Shown here: positions 34,505-44,889 of the stretch, piece by piece | Layout: every line of letters begins with the position of its first letter | Position numbering within the stretch: the first letter of the stretch is position 1 | NCBI RefSeq assembly: GCF_030272615.1 | Contig: NC_081405.1 | Coordinates: forward strand, 308,860,014 to 308,924,013 | Direction: 5' to 3' | Length of the DNA stretch: 64,000 bases | From: Cryptomeria japonica | Taxonomy: Eukaryota > Streptophyta > Pinopsida > Cupressales > Cupressaceae | Program-made: the position numbers and the translations under genes | The notes under the pieces: generated by a model | Seen by the model: the letters and a program-made list of their open reading frames with translations, nothing else | Told to the model about the DNA's origin: nothing | Database searches by the model: none

Positions 34505-35452
34505 GTCTAGTGGAAGGAGAGTGATTTCACATCAAAGCTCTTTTTCCTCATTTCAAATATAAAATACCTCAAACAACAATTATAGCTTTGCAATAGATAA
34601 CACTTTAAGGATATTTTTGCTATTACAAAAAGCACCGAGGAAGAAATAGAACATCTCAATGAGGAAGATATAAAGGATGGTATGTATCAAGCGAAATTTC
34701 TTAAACAGAACGAACTTCTAGGAAAACATGAAGAAATTTTAACAAAAGAGGAGATCTCATGGAGATAAAAATCAAGAGAGACCTAGTTAGTAGTAGGAGA
34801 CAAGAATTCAATGTTTTTTCATAATAGCACCAAGATAAGAATGAGCATTAATAGAATAACCAAATTGAAAAGTGGAGAGGGTAATATCATAAAAGATTAG
34901 GAGAGTATTGCAAAGGAAATTGTTTCATTTTTTTAGAATATTCTAAATAATTGGGAAGGGTCCAATCTAAACACCTATACATCTCTATCCAAAAAGTCCC
35001 AAAATTAATCTTTAAGGAAAAAAACAAAATTCATTGTGAGAAATAGAGATTAAGTAATCTCTAAATCAATTACATTCAGAAAAAGCCCCTAGCTCAGATG
35101 GTTTTCCAACTCGATTCCTTCAAAAATGTTGGCATATTGTGGGGTTTAAATTAGTAGATACCATTGAAGGGGCTAGAAACTTTGGGAGGTTTCTATTTTA
35201 AATTAATAACACTTTTATTTCTATCATTCCTAAAAAGGAATGTAAATATGGTTTAGAGGACTATAGGCCAATTGCCCTTTGTAATACTATTCACAAAAAT
35301 ATTGTCAAACATCTGGACAATAGATTGAAGAAAGTATTTCCTTTCATCATTTCAGAGGAACAAATAGGTTTTGTGCTCAATAGATCAATACTTGATGGGG
35401 TTATCATAGCTCAAGAGGCCATTCATTCAATTTAGAATAACAAACAACCAAG
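34505..35452 (+). pseudogene. LINE ORF2 remnant (linker and RT N-terminus)
   Basis: Part of a plant L1-type ORF2 (endonuclease-RT). Before RT: SNIKYLKQQL, EEISWR, VVGDKNSMFFHNSTKIRMSI and RITKLKSGEGNIIKD match the W--KSR--WL--GD-NT-FFH linker. After a frameshift near 34990-35080, RT begins KAPSSDGFPTRFLQKCW (35082), then NNTFISIIPKKE, YGLEDYRPIALCNTIHK and IISEEQIGFVLNRSILDG, the standard LINE RT blocks 0-3. Stops include TAA, TAG and two in the RT part. It ends at 35452, where the E5 LTR starts, so the catalytic block is missing. The endonuclease domain was not seen upstream. Confidence 0.8.
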
Positions 35453-36612
35453 TGTAGTATCATTAAATTGTGCCTCCTACAATTTCAACCATATTTGAGG
35501 TCCTCACCTTGGCAACGACATCCTCCTTCCTAGCCAAGACTTGTTTCTACATTTTAACCCCTTGACCCCTTCCTTTTTGAACCCGAAGGTAGCCTGAGGA
35601 CCCTGTTCAGGCCCCAAGATAGGGTAGGATAGGGGTGTGGTGCCCCTGTCCCACTCTCTTAGGGTGGCTACAAGATAGGCCCCCCCGACCCTATCTATAC
35701 TTGGGGATCCCAAATCTCCCCGATGTTGACCTTTGGTGAGATGAATTGATCTTTTGAGGCATGTATAAAAAGGGATTTGTTTTTCTCATTTGCATAAGTG
35801 GGAATTAGATAAGAAGGAATTAGATAAGAAAGCATAGGCAAAGATATACATCATCAAGCATTCAAACATTCAAGTCTTCTTCATTCATCCATTGGAGCAA
35901 TATTTCAATATTCATTTGAAAGCATGTATGTGTGTTAGGGTTTTGTCATGCTACATGCCATTCCATGCAACACTTGTGATTACATTCAAGAAGCAAAGCA
36001 ATCATCATCGACAAATTGCAGATCTACAAGGTATACATTTCCATTATTTACATTCAAGCTTTTACAATTACTTTCTTGCAAGGTTGATTCCTCAACCAGA
36101 GTTTGACTAAGGCAAACCCCTATCCACAACCCCTTTTCCTCTCTTTTCTCTATGTATTTTGTAGGTGCACAACTGCAATTGCAGGTTTGGGCTTCATTCG
36201 CAGAGATGGAAGAACCCTTTTTCGTTTCGCAGATTTTGTGGAGGACCATGTACACTCCCGCCATGGTCCCTACAACTTTTCTCCAAATTTGCAAGGTAGG
36301 TCCATATCATTCTAATTAGCTCATATCCGAAGTTACAACGTGATACCGAACTGGTAGCTCTTCATTTCACTCATTTTCTCTCTCTTTTCCACATAGTCAA
36401 CAAGTCAACATAGCTCTTTACAACAGAGGGTAAATCACACTTCAACCCTTGCAATCCAATTAGAATTCACATCCTTGTTTCCCTTGGATTTGGATCTAGT
36501 GGATTCAAGCCCTTATTTTGAATGTAAAGTTCCTCCAAGTGAAAATCATCCTAGTGACTTTCTTTCTCTCTCCTAGGTGGGGTGTCACTAGGGTCCAATT
36601 TTCCACTTTACA
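35453..36612 (+). repeat. E5 LTR
   Basis: 1160 bp. It opens TGTAGTATCATTAAATTGTG and ends CCACTTTACA, parallel to the E3 LTRs. TATA-like TATAAAAAG lies at 35764-35772. A perfect 8-bp stem (36243-36250 with 36262-36269) encloses an 11-nt loop. Confidence 0.75.
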
Positions 36613-36630
36613 TTTTGGTGAACCCGACGT
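36613..36630 (+). other. E5 primer-binding site candidate
   Basis: TTTTGGTGAACCCGACGT directly after the LTR, one base different from the E3 site. The tRNA is not assigned. Confidence 0.6.
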
Positions 36631-36708
36631 CTTACATATTAATTTTGATTTCTCATTATTAGATCTGATTAATTGCAATTTGGATTTAAAATTTTCATTT
36701 CTAAATTT

Positions 36709-37896
36709 TGATGAATACTAAGAGAGGGGTGAATTAGTATACCAAAAAATACTGAACTTAAACACTTTAACAGTTTAGCAGTAAACCGGTATAACAATTT
36801 AACTAACAAACCGATTAAGACAAATGCAAACCAAACAGCAAATAAGGCATTCAACCATAGAAGCGCAATCACCATAACACAAGATATTTTGACGTGGAAA
36901 CCCAAATGGGAAAAACCACGATGAGATGAAACTGATAAGTAACTATCTGTAGAATAGTAACCAGACCGGTTAAGGTCATACAATGTTCTTTACCAGAACA
37001 AATCTTGTTAGAAATCTCAATCTCTGGTAGGAGATAAGTTTGATTAAAGACTACCCTATGAGAGGATTTCAGATCCACAGATGTGAACCACCTTGTTAGA
37101 GGATTTACAAAGGCATTTTTGGGCCTACCCGGTTAAGGATTTTAGACTTGTCGAAGATGTGAGTAATCAACAAGTGAATGATCTAGAAAATAGCATCGTC
37201 TGCTTGGTTAGATCCATGATAGCTCATTGCTAATGCATTTCAGCATTACTTTAGTCTTCAGTAAATCCACACTTTGTTACAGCACACAGACTTGATCTTC
37301 TCTTCTAAGATCGCACATACAAAAACTCATCAACCACCAAAAACCCTAACAGCTACACACTACCATAACCCTAGACATGTTGTCCTTAAGAAGGAATCTG
37401 ATTTCATGTCGGTCCAATAGGATTACATTGCAAGTTCGTAGGTTCATTGCATCTAGACACATTTGATAACACGACACAAATCATCATCAAAGAGTTGGTG
37501 GATGGTAACTCATCACTCAAATACCAGTTGGTAACTCATCATAGAGTATTACCGATTCATACAACTTTACCGATTACCAGTTGGTACCTCATCATAGAAT
37601 AATACCAGTTCAAACATTAAACCGATTACCAGTTGTCCAAAAATGAAGATTGGGAAAATAATAACTACCGCTTTAGTTTCTTCGCTCCACTTGAGATCCT
37701 CGAACCGCTTGAGGTATCCATACCGCTTGAGATCAGTAAAACACTTTCTTCAAAACACTGATAGTGTATAGACTATAATGCAATACCGGTTTAGAACAAA
37801 TACTGGATGAGCATAACTCATACATAAAAAAGTGATCTCAAAGCAAGTATGTGTCCATCAATGACAATCACAACATAAACATCAAAAATGCCAACA
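36709..37896 (-). repeat. E2 3' LTR
   Basis: 1188 bp, a direct repeat of 43170-44357. The + strand begins TGATGAATACTAAGAG and ends AATGCCAACA next to the PPT. It contains the shared LTR core (36893-36920) and tandem units around CCGGTT/CCAGTT (about 37520-37640). Confidence 0.9.
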
Positions 37897-37910
37897 ATCT
37901 CCCCCTTTGG
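37897..37910 (-). other. E2 polypurine tract
   Basis: The minus strand reads CCAAAGGGGGAGAT, the same string as in E1, abutting the 3' LTR. Confidence 0.85.
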
Positions 37911-38414
37911 CATTGATGGCAACACTTACGAAAATTTTGACATCTAAGTGTTTTACAACAAAAATATGCCATAATCAAAACCACTCCCCCTAAGCATATA
38001 CATTATCCCTTTTGCAGAAAATACAATGTATACTACTCCCTTACAGAGATAAACATGAAAGTATACATAGCATGCATCAAAATTTTGAATACAAAATAGT
38101 ACTCCCCCTTTGCCAACAATGACAAAGTGCAACTGACTAACCCTTGTGTCCATTAGCATTTAAATAATAAGAGTTTACAAAAATAAATAGTGAAACTTGT
38201 CAAAAACCGATTTAAAGTCTTGCATAAATGTCTTCATGGATACAGACCATGACTCAAGCAATGAGGTAGCAACCTCACTCTCCGTTTATATCTAGGATAC
38301 CTGTTCCTCCATGGTGTCCAAGGTACTCCTCTCTTGAGTAACCGTCAAGGCATCCAGATTGAGATAGCATTTCTGAAGTATTTCCAGTCTTGGTAGTAGA
38401 ACCAGTTGTAGTTC

Positions 38415-38960
38415 CTAAACATCCCTAGTCCGGTTGCTGATCTCCAACTCAATTCTTGCAACCTGAAGTTGAAACCTGTGAATGCTTTGTCCATAAGCGG
38501 TAAAGGAATCATATGGTGTCTTGAAGATGCTTATGAATGTCTGCAAATTAGTTTGTAGTTTGTCTTTCTGAGCAAGCACATCATCACAAAATAGATGGGG
38601 TTGACATATCTTGCTACGTAGTAGATTCCCCTCATCCAGAACATCTTTAATGTCCTTTTGTGCCTTCTGCAGATTGGACCAGAGCTCATTCAACTTTGTC
38701 ACCAAGGCAGTGTTCGGAGCCTTTTGATGCTTCTTTTTTGCATTGGCTTCGACAACATCTTCCAGATATTGCACTTGGTCCTCTACAACCGTACATAAGA
38801 GCTTCAATTGAGCTAGACTGGAATCAGTACTTGGGAGACAGGTATCGAGAATCAAACTAGTGAGAGTTTCCACCGCAGTTTGAATCACATCTTCCTCCTT
38901 TTTCCTCCGTAGTGCATCCAATCTCTCTTGAGAAAGCTTAATTCTTTGTAGTAGCTCCAT
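38415..38960 (-). pseudogene. E2 ORF-X, C-terminal coiled coil
   Basis: 181 open codons on the minus strand, beginning MELLQRIKLSQERLDALRRK and ending at a TAG near 38415. Heptad-type stretches (LLCTVVEDQVQYLEDVVEAN, LVTKLNELWSNLQKAQKDI) alternate with a central loop, suggesting two coiled-coil segments. It follows the Lys/Glu linker and precedes the PPT by about 500 bp, the place of the coiled-coil frame in E1 (8690-9328). There are no catalytic motifs. It is probably one protein with the linker upstream, separated now by stops between 38960 and 39040. Confidence 0.5.
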
Positions 38961-39039
38961 TTCATTTGTAGACTAGAGGTCAATGGGACTGGTGATGTCA
39001 GCTGGTTTGGCTTTACTACCGATTGCCTTTGGGGTCTCT

Positions 39040-40100
39040 GTATGTACTTTTTGCCGCTTCCTCCTTTTCCTTGTCTTTTTGCTTAACTTCTTCTACCTTC
39101 TTCTGCTCCTCAACTTCTTTCTTTCTTTTCTCTTCTTCCTTCTTTTTTTCTTCTTCTTTCCCTTTCTCTTCCTCTTTCCTTTCTTCTTCCTTCTTCTTCT
39201 TCTCTGCTTCCTATTTCTTCTCTTCTTCCTTCTTGTTCTTCTCCGCTTCCTGTTTCTTCTCTTCTTCCTGTTTCTTCTCTTCTTCCTTCTTCTTCTTCTC
39301 TACTTCCTATTTCTTCTCTTCTTCCTTCTTCTTCTCTTCTTCCTTTTGCTTCTCTTCTTCCTTTTTCTTCTTTTCATCTTCTGCCTGTTTCCTCTTCTCT
39401 TCCTCCTTTCTCTTCTCCTCCTCCTATTTCTCATGTCTTGCCATTTCTGATGGTGTATCAGGGGTAACATCTTCACCATTCAAGGCATCAACATCAATGG
39501 GGTCCATTTTCTCAGTGACCTATTCTCCCTCACTATTATAAACTTCATCTGATTTTGCAACTTCTGGTTCTTGTTCAGCCTTTTTGTTGGCTTCAGACAC
39601 TTGATGCAGTCTCAAAGTAGCTTGAGCATGAGAGTGGGTATCTTTTACCACCTCAGGGACATTCCCTTCTAGCAACAAGAGTCTCCTTCTTTGCATAAAG
39701 AAGAGGCATTTATATTTTTCCATAACTTGATAGAGTTTGGAATTGGACACATCACAAAGATATTGTGCAAATATTTCCTCTCTTATTTCCTATTCTTTTT
39801 CTATGGCAATGCGTCATTTGTTGTCCAAAGAATTATATAAAGAATCCGATGTCACAGATTTAATTTCTGATGGTGATCAGTCATTGATACATAAATACTG
39901 AATGACTTCCTATTCTACTTCCTCCTTCTCATTATCATTGAAATCATCAAAATAATCTACTAAGTCACTCAACACTTTCGTCTTAATATTCTTAATGGTT
40001 CTTTGACAATGTGTCAAAGGTTTGTAAGAGGAGATATCAATATTTACTAGTGCTAATGATGTCAGTTCACTGCTGGTTGTCTTTTTCTTCTTCCTCATTT
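39040..40100 (-). pseudogene. E2 ORF-X, charged linker with Lys/Glu-rich tract
   Basis: On the minus strand, 40098-39910 reads KKKKTTSSELTSLALVNIDI and DYFDDFNDNEKEEVE, the counterpart of the E1 linker block NVQFDYENLEGDEQREVEEE. 39750-39520 gives a helical acidic segment (KLYQVMEKYKCLFFMQRRR). From about 39440 to 39060 the coding is almost only Lys, Glu, Gln and Ala in blocks such as EEEKKQEAEKNKKEEEKK, broken by a few TAG stops. The + strand of this tract is a TTC/CTT-rich pyrimidine run whose Phe/Ser/Leu frames are not genes. It may form a single-helix spacer. Confidence 0.5.
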
Positions 40101-40349
40101 ACCTAGTCTTCTTAGGAGGTTCTTCAGATACAGTGTCTTCTGAGTCTATGTGTTGCTTTTTGTTTTCCGCTTTCTCTCAAAGACTTTGGTAGGAGAAACT
40201 TGCGGTTTCTTCTTTGTCGATGACCACTTGGTCACATTAGGACTCACTGGAGTAACCGGTGCTGATACAGATGGCATTGCCTTTCCTTTCTTCACTAACG
40301 GCTCCTCAACCTATTTAATCCTTTCCAGATAAGTGTTGGTTCTCTTCTT

Positions 40350-41236
40350 TTTAGGATCAAGCGGTGAGGCAAGTAGGATAGAAGCATACCTGTCCAACAT
40401 GTCGTATATACCTCATAACCCATAGGCTCCACTTCTCCCTTTCTGGGCTCAACAACCTCCATTATGCACTCATCTACTTTGATGATAAATCAGATGTCCT
40501 CTTCATATTTCTTGACAATATCATTTGATATTATCACCCTTTGGCTCATCTTGCATCTAAACTCATCAAAGTATTTGTTTAGAACTTCAGGGTAACCAGT
40601 TCCAACCGCTTGTAGACTTTCTCTAATTTGCTTTGAAACTGGTTGGTCAGCAGACCACTGAATATCACCAACTCCTGGAAAGTAGCCTTGGAAGTAGAAG
40701 AACAATCTGACCAATATTTGTTTGAATTTAAATCTCAAGGCATTGTCATGTTTTATTGACTTCAGGTTCACCAGGAGTTGCTTTTTCATACAGGTGCATA
40801 AATCAAATGAGACATCTTCCGTAATCATCCTGTACCCAACATTTACCACTACAGTAGAGACAGAGTTGATCCTACTAGCATAGAATGTCTAGTAACCTAT
40901 CACCATGTAGGCATATTTGACTAGATCATCCTTGATGGTCATTCCCCATTGGTCGCTCACAGAACTAGTGAGCTTGGTCATATTGGTCTTGCTGATCTTC
41001 CTTAGGGCTGGCACTTCTCCAACGTTACAGAAACTAGTGACAACATAAATTGCTTCTGATGTGATGTCATGTGTCCACTCCAAATACATTTTTTCACCGT
41101 GCACTCTTCTTAGAATGATGCGGATGTGATCATCTGAGAAATCTTCAAGGAAATAGACCGCATTATGAATCTTCTTCTTTTCCAAGATGCTAAATTCCAG
41201 TTTGATCTTCTTGTCCTTCCCACAGAACAAACTCAA
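40350..41236 (-). pseudogene. E2 ORF-X, globular region (unknown function)
   Basis: Two open pieces, 41236-40889 and 40849-40490, continuing to about 40350. Both ORF-X landmarks are here: KIHNAVYFLEDFSDDHIRII, RRVHGEKMYLEW, ITSEAIYVVTSFCNVGEVP, then FKQILVRLFFYFQGYFPG, QWSADQPVSKQIRESLQAVG, KYFDEFRCKMSQRV and EPMGYEV. They pair with E1 6520-7350 in the same order. A further upstream frame near 41420-41300 reads PVDLVDFIQWKAKYNALSQI. I know no enzyme with this pattern; a plant-mobile-domain-like fold is inference. It is interrupted by stops and probably one frameshift. Confidence 0.55.
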
Positions 41237-41839
41237 CTGAGAATGGATTAGTAGAGATCCTATGTCTTCAATTTAATAGTTAACGTAATCTAAAATACCT
41301 TCATCCATTATAACACTAGCAGGTATTTGGGATAGGGCATTATATTTTGCCTTCCATTGTATGAAATCAACTAAATCAACGGGTGCAATAGAACTAGAGT
41401 GCAATGCTGAAGCCATGATAAATAGAGAAACTCAAAAAATACCTTCGAAAGTCAAGATTTAGGGCTTGCAAATTCTACTTCATCACTCACTACTTCAGTT
41501 GCTAGATTACCCTTGGAGTTCCACACTTGACCGATTGATGAAATCTTCAGATTCTTCTTCAAGGTTTTGAAATCTCTCTGAATTGCAAGACAAATCACCT
41601 TCTGTCGCTCTGCACTTAAAAACTTCTTCACTTGAAAACTGATAAGTGAAAATGACTTGAAAATCCCTTTTTAAATGAATTCTTCACCTACCACAATAAA
41701 TGCTCCACTATTAGGGCGTAAACCGTAATTTGCCTTTTATTGTTTTTGGTCTTCTACCAATTGACAGGTATGACATACTAGTGTAAACTGGGGGTTTGAA
41801 ACAGTTCATCAATTTGTTCTCCCTAAGCCTTTCTGGAGC

Positions 41840-42997
41840 TTAGTTTTCCAGTTCAACGACTTCCACACTAGGTGCAGAAACCGATTCTTCTTGAGACATT
41901 TCTTTTGGCTTCTTCTTCCAAGTTTTCTTCATATCTGTTTGAACAGTTTCAACATCAATCTTTCCTTTTGGAGTGACCGGTATATCATCTGATATATTCT
42001 TTCTCATTCTGCATAATCTTGCAGTATGACCCGGTTTGTTGCAATGATAGCAAATCATTCTAGGTGCTCTGCAAGCTACATTATTCATGTTTCCATTCTT
42101 CCTTATGCATGTTGCAGCAGTGTGACCACTACCATGACAAATCAAATAGGTTTCTCTCCATCCGGTTGCCACTTGATAGCCACCGCTTCCTGACTGATAA
42201 TTGTAGGTATTAAACCGGTTAGGATTTTGGTTGCCAGAGGGTTCAGGAAAAACTCCTTGACTCCTTTGAGGATAGCTTCCGATGTTGTGCATGATAGATC
42301 TGCATTCAGATGCTCTATGCCCAAACTTTTTGCATGCATAACAATTTCCATTGAATCTATTGGATCTAGGCTTATTGTTTAAAAAGTAAGGAAAATTAGT
42401 GTAAGCCTTGTTTCTACATACATTGGTAGTGTGTTCTTCCTTGAGGCAATTAGAGAAAATAGGTTTGAACTTTTTCTTACCTTTATCCTTTGATGTCGGT
42501 TGCTTCTTTGATGCTACATCTTTTGCTCTAGAGGTCTCACCTTCTTCATACTCAGAGAAACCAAGTACAGTGATATTCTTTACTGGTTTTGCTGATTCAA
42601 GCTTTTGATCTAAATTAACAGTGCTCTTATTGAATTTGGCAAGTATTTCCTTTGACTCAGTGAGTTCTTTGGTAATAGCAGCATTGGACTCCTTTGAGGT
42701 TGCATTCTCAGAAATAGCCAAGTTTAGTTCACCTTGCATTTCTTCTTTTTCCACTTTTCTTTCTTGGAGATGAGTGGTAAGTGCACTAATTTCTTGCTTC
42801 ATCTTGGAGATCTCATGATCTTTGTCTTTTACCAGATCTTCATCTTTCCTCCAGTTCTCAAGCTCTTGACACATCCTGATAGTTAGTCCTTCCAATTCCC
42901 TTCTTAGGTTGGCATTAGACTCATTCAGTTTTTCAACTTCTCCAACTAGGGCATCCATATCCACTTCATTAGAGGAGCTATTTTTAGTTAGCTCCAT
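41840..42997 (-). CDS. E2 gag-like protein: coiled coil plus three zinc knuckles
   Basis: 385 uninterrupted codons on the minus strand, the best-preserved frame of E2. Residues 1-140 form a long heptad-rich coiled coil (VGEVEKLNESNANLRRELEG and onward). Zinc-knuckle region: CYACKKFGHRASEC (about residue 218), CHGSGHTAATC (about 286, first Cys replaced: YLICHGSGHTAATC) and CYHCNKPGHTARLC (about 315). An additional partial one, CLKEEHTTNVC, lies near 180. The tail is Lys-rich and acidic. Expected role: RNA binding and particle assembly. It lacks a copia-type N-terminal gag domain, so it may be only the C-terminal half; the region 42998-43150 upstream may have held the start (a TAG/TAA-broken frame is visible). 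Confidence 0.65.
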   Translation of the reverse strand: MELTKNSSSNEVDMDALVGEVEKLNESNANLRRELEGLTIRMCQELENWRKDEDLVKDKDHEISKMKQEISALTTHLQERKVEKEEMQGELNLAISENATSKESNAAITKELTESKEILAKFNKSTVNLDQKLESAKPVKNITVLGFSEYEEGETSRAKDVASKKQPTSKDKGKKKFKPIFSNCLKEEHTTNVCRNKAYTNFPYFLNNKPRSNRFNGNCYACKKFGHRASECRSIMHNIGSYPQRSQGVFPEPSGNQNPNRFNTYNYQSGSGGYQVATGWRETYLICHGSGHTAATCIRKNGNMNNVACRAPRMICYHCNKPGHTARLCRMRKNISDDIPVTPKGKIDVETVQTDMKKTWKKKPKEMSQEESVSAPSVEVVELEN

Positions 42998-43154
42998 CAG
43001 TTTCTCAGCATGCTCTCTCCTTTTTGCCAGAGAGGCTTATACTTGACTTTGAGTTCATCATAGGCTTTCTCAGACTAAGTGAGCTGATGAGTAAGTTCCC
43101 TCACAGTGTATTCCCCCATATCTCTTTCCAAGTGGTTAAACTTATAGAAAGGCT

Positions 43155-43167
43155 GGCTCTGATACCA
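43155..43167 (-). other. E2 primer-binding site, initiator tRNA-Met
   Basis: The minus strand reads TGGTATCAGAGCC, an exact match to the canonical plant initiator-Met PBS, 2 nt inside the LTR end at 43170. Confidence 0.9.
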
Positions 43168-43169
43168 AC

Positions 43170-44357
43170 TGATGAATACTAAGAGGGGGCTGAATTAGTA
43201 TACTAGAAAATACTAAACTTAAACACTTTAACAGCTTAGCAGTAAACCGGTATAACAATTTAACTAACAAACCGGTTAACACAAATGCAAACCAAACAGC
43301 AAATAAGGCATTCACCCACAGAAGCACAATCACCATAACATAAGAGATTTTGATGTGGAAACCCAAATGGGCAAAACCACAGTGAGATGAAACTCACAAG
43401 TAACTATCTGCAGAATAGTAAACAGACTGGTTAAGGTCATACAATGTTCTTTACTAGAACAAATCCTGTTAGGAATCTCAATCTCTGTTAGGAAATAAGT
43501 CTGATTAAAGACTACCTTGTGAGAGGATTTCAAATCCACAGATGTGAACCACCTTGTTAGAGGATTTACAAAGGCTTTTCTGGGCCTACCCGGTTAAGAG
43601 TTTCATACTTGTTGAAGATGTGAGTAATCAACAAGTGAATGATCTAGCAAATAGCATAGTCTACTTGGTTAGATCCATGATAGCTCATTGCTAATGCATT
43701 TTAGCATTACTTTAGTCTTCAGTAAATCCACACTCTGTTACAGCACACAGACTTGATCTTCTCTTCTAAGATCGCACATACAAAAACTCATCAACTACCA
43801 AAAACCCTAATAGCTACACACTACCAAAACCCTAGACATTATGTCCTTAAGAAGGAATCTAATTTCATGTCGATCCAATAGGATTACATTGCAAGTTCCT
43901 AGGTTCATTGCATCTAGACACATTTGATAACATGACACAAATCACCATCAAAGAGTCGGTGGATGGTAACTCATCACTTAAATATCAGTTGGTAACTCAT
44001 CACAGAGTATTACCGGTTCATACAACTTTACCGATTATCGGTTGGTACCTCATCATAGAGTAATACCGGTTCAAACATTAAACTGATTACCGGTTGTCCA
44101 AAAATGAAGACTGGGAAAATTATAATTGTTGCTTCATTTTCTTTGCTCTGCTTGAGATCCTCGAACCACTTGAGGTCTCCATACCACTTGAGATCAGTAA
44201 AACACATTCTACAAAACACTGATAGCCTATAGACTAAATGCAATACCGGTTTGGAACAAATACCAGTTGAGCATAACTCATACATACAAAAAGTGATCTC
44301 AAAGCAAGTGTGTGTCCGTCAATGACAATCACAACATAAACATGAAAAATGCCAACA
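43170..44357 (-). repeat. E2 5' LTR
   Basis: 1188 bp, paired with 36709-37896. The shared LTR core lies at 43354-43381. Two clear ~53-bp tandem units begin at about 43989 and 44041 (GTTGGTA(A/C)CTCATCA...ACCGGTTCA), with a partial unit before them. Confidence 0.9.
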
Positions 44358-44889
44358 TATTTGATCTATTTGCAAATTTTAGAGGTTAATTGCTTAAAAA
44401 ACCTAACTTTTTATTTTGAGGAGATTAATCTTGTGAAGTGTAAAATTTTAATTACTTCTTTTAGATCTGATTTCTATTTCAAAATTGCAATTCAAATATG
44501 TCTCTTTATTCTAAAAATTCAGTGGTTAAATCATAAAACCCTAAATTTTAAGATCTTTCTATTTTCGACCTTTGACTGCAAATTTGACCGATCTAGACAT
44601 CTCCAATTCAGTTATTTTTTTGGATTCCACAATAATATCATAATGCCTATCATCCTTGAAAAATTTCAAAAAAAGTTGGTCAGACTGTGTGCACTTTCGC
44701 CACAGTCCTCGGCTTTTTTCCAAAAATTTTAGGAGACAGAATTGACTGTGTTTTTCTGCTTAAATCCAAAAAATTCAAATTCAAAATTCAAAATTCAAAT
44801 TTCAAATTTCTTGTTCAAATTCCATTTTCCCTCCTTTATTAAATTTTTTATTAATGTATGGGTTGAACATTATTCTTGTTTGATCATCA
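44358..44889 (+). other. E5 leader, continued after E2
   Basis: Non-coding. It is similar to the E3 leader: TTGATCT..TTGCAAATTTTAGA..TTAATTGC parallels 18510-18540, and the stem-loop GACTGTG...CACAGTC at 44683-44707 parallels 18824 and 19447. Confidence 0.55.

Larger units (their letters stand above)
36709..44357 (-). mobile_element. E2: polymerase-less LTR retrotransposon, SIRE-like ends
   Basis: A complete 7,649-bp element on the minus strand. Order in its own sense: 5' LTR 44357-43170, PBS 43167-43155, gag-like frame 42997-41840, ORF-X globular part 41236-40350, charged linker 40100-39040, coiled coil 38960-38415, PPT 37910-37897, 3' LTR 37896-36709. Both LTRs are 1188 bp (TGTTGGCATT...ATTCATCA). 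I count about 18 differences in 215 bp at the start of the + strand copies. Flanking AATTT and TATTT form an imperfect target duplication. No protease, RT, RNase H or integrase motif is present. It lies inside the leader of E5. Confidence 0.85.

Noticed and set aside
38983-39541. Two long + strand open frames rich in Phe, Leu and Ser
   Set aside because: They are the antisense of the Lys/Glu-coding tract of E2; a TTC/CTT run gives open frames by composition alone.
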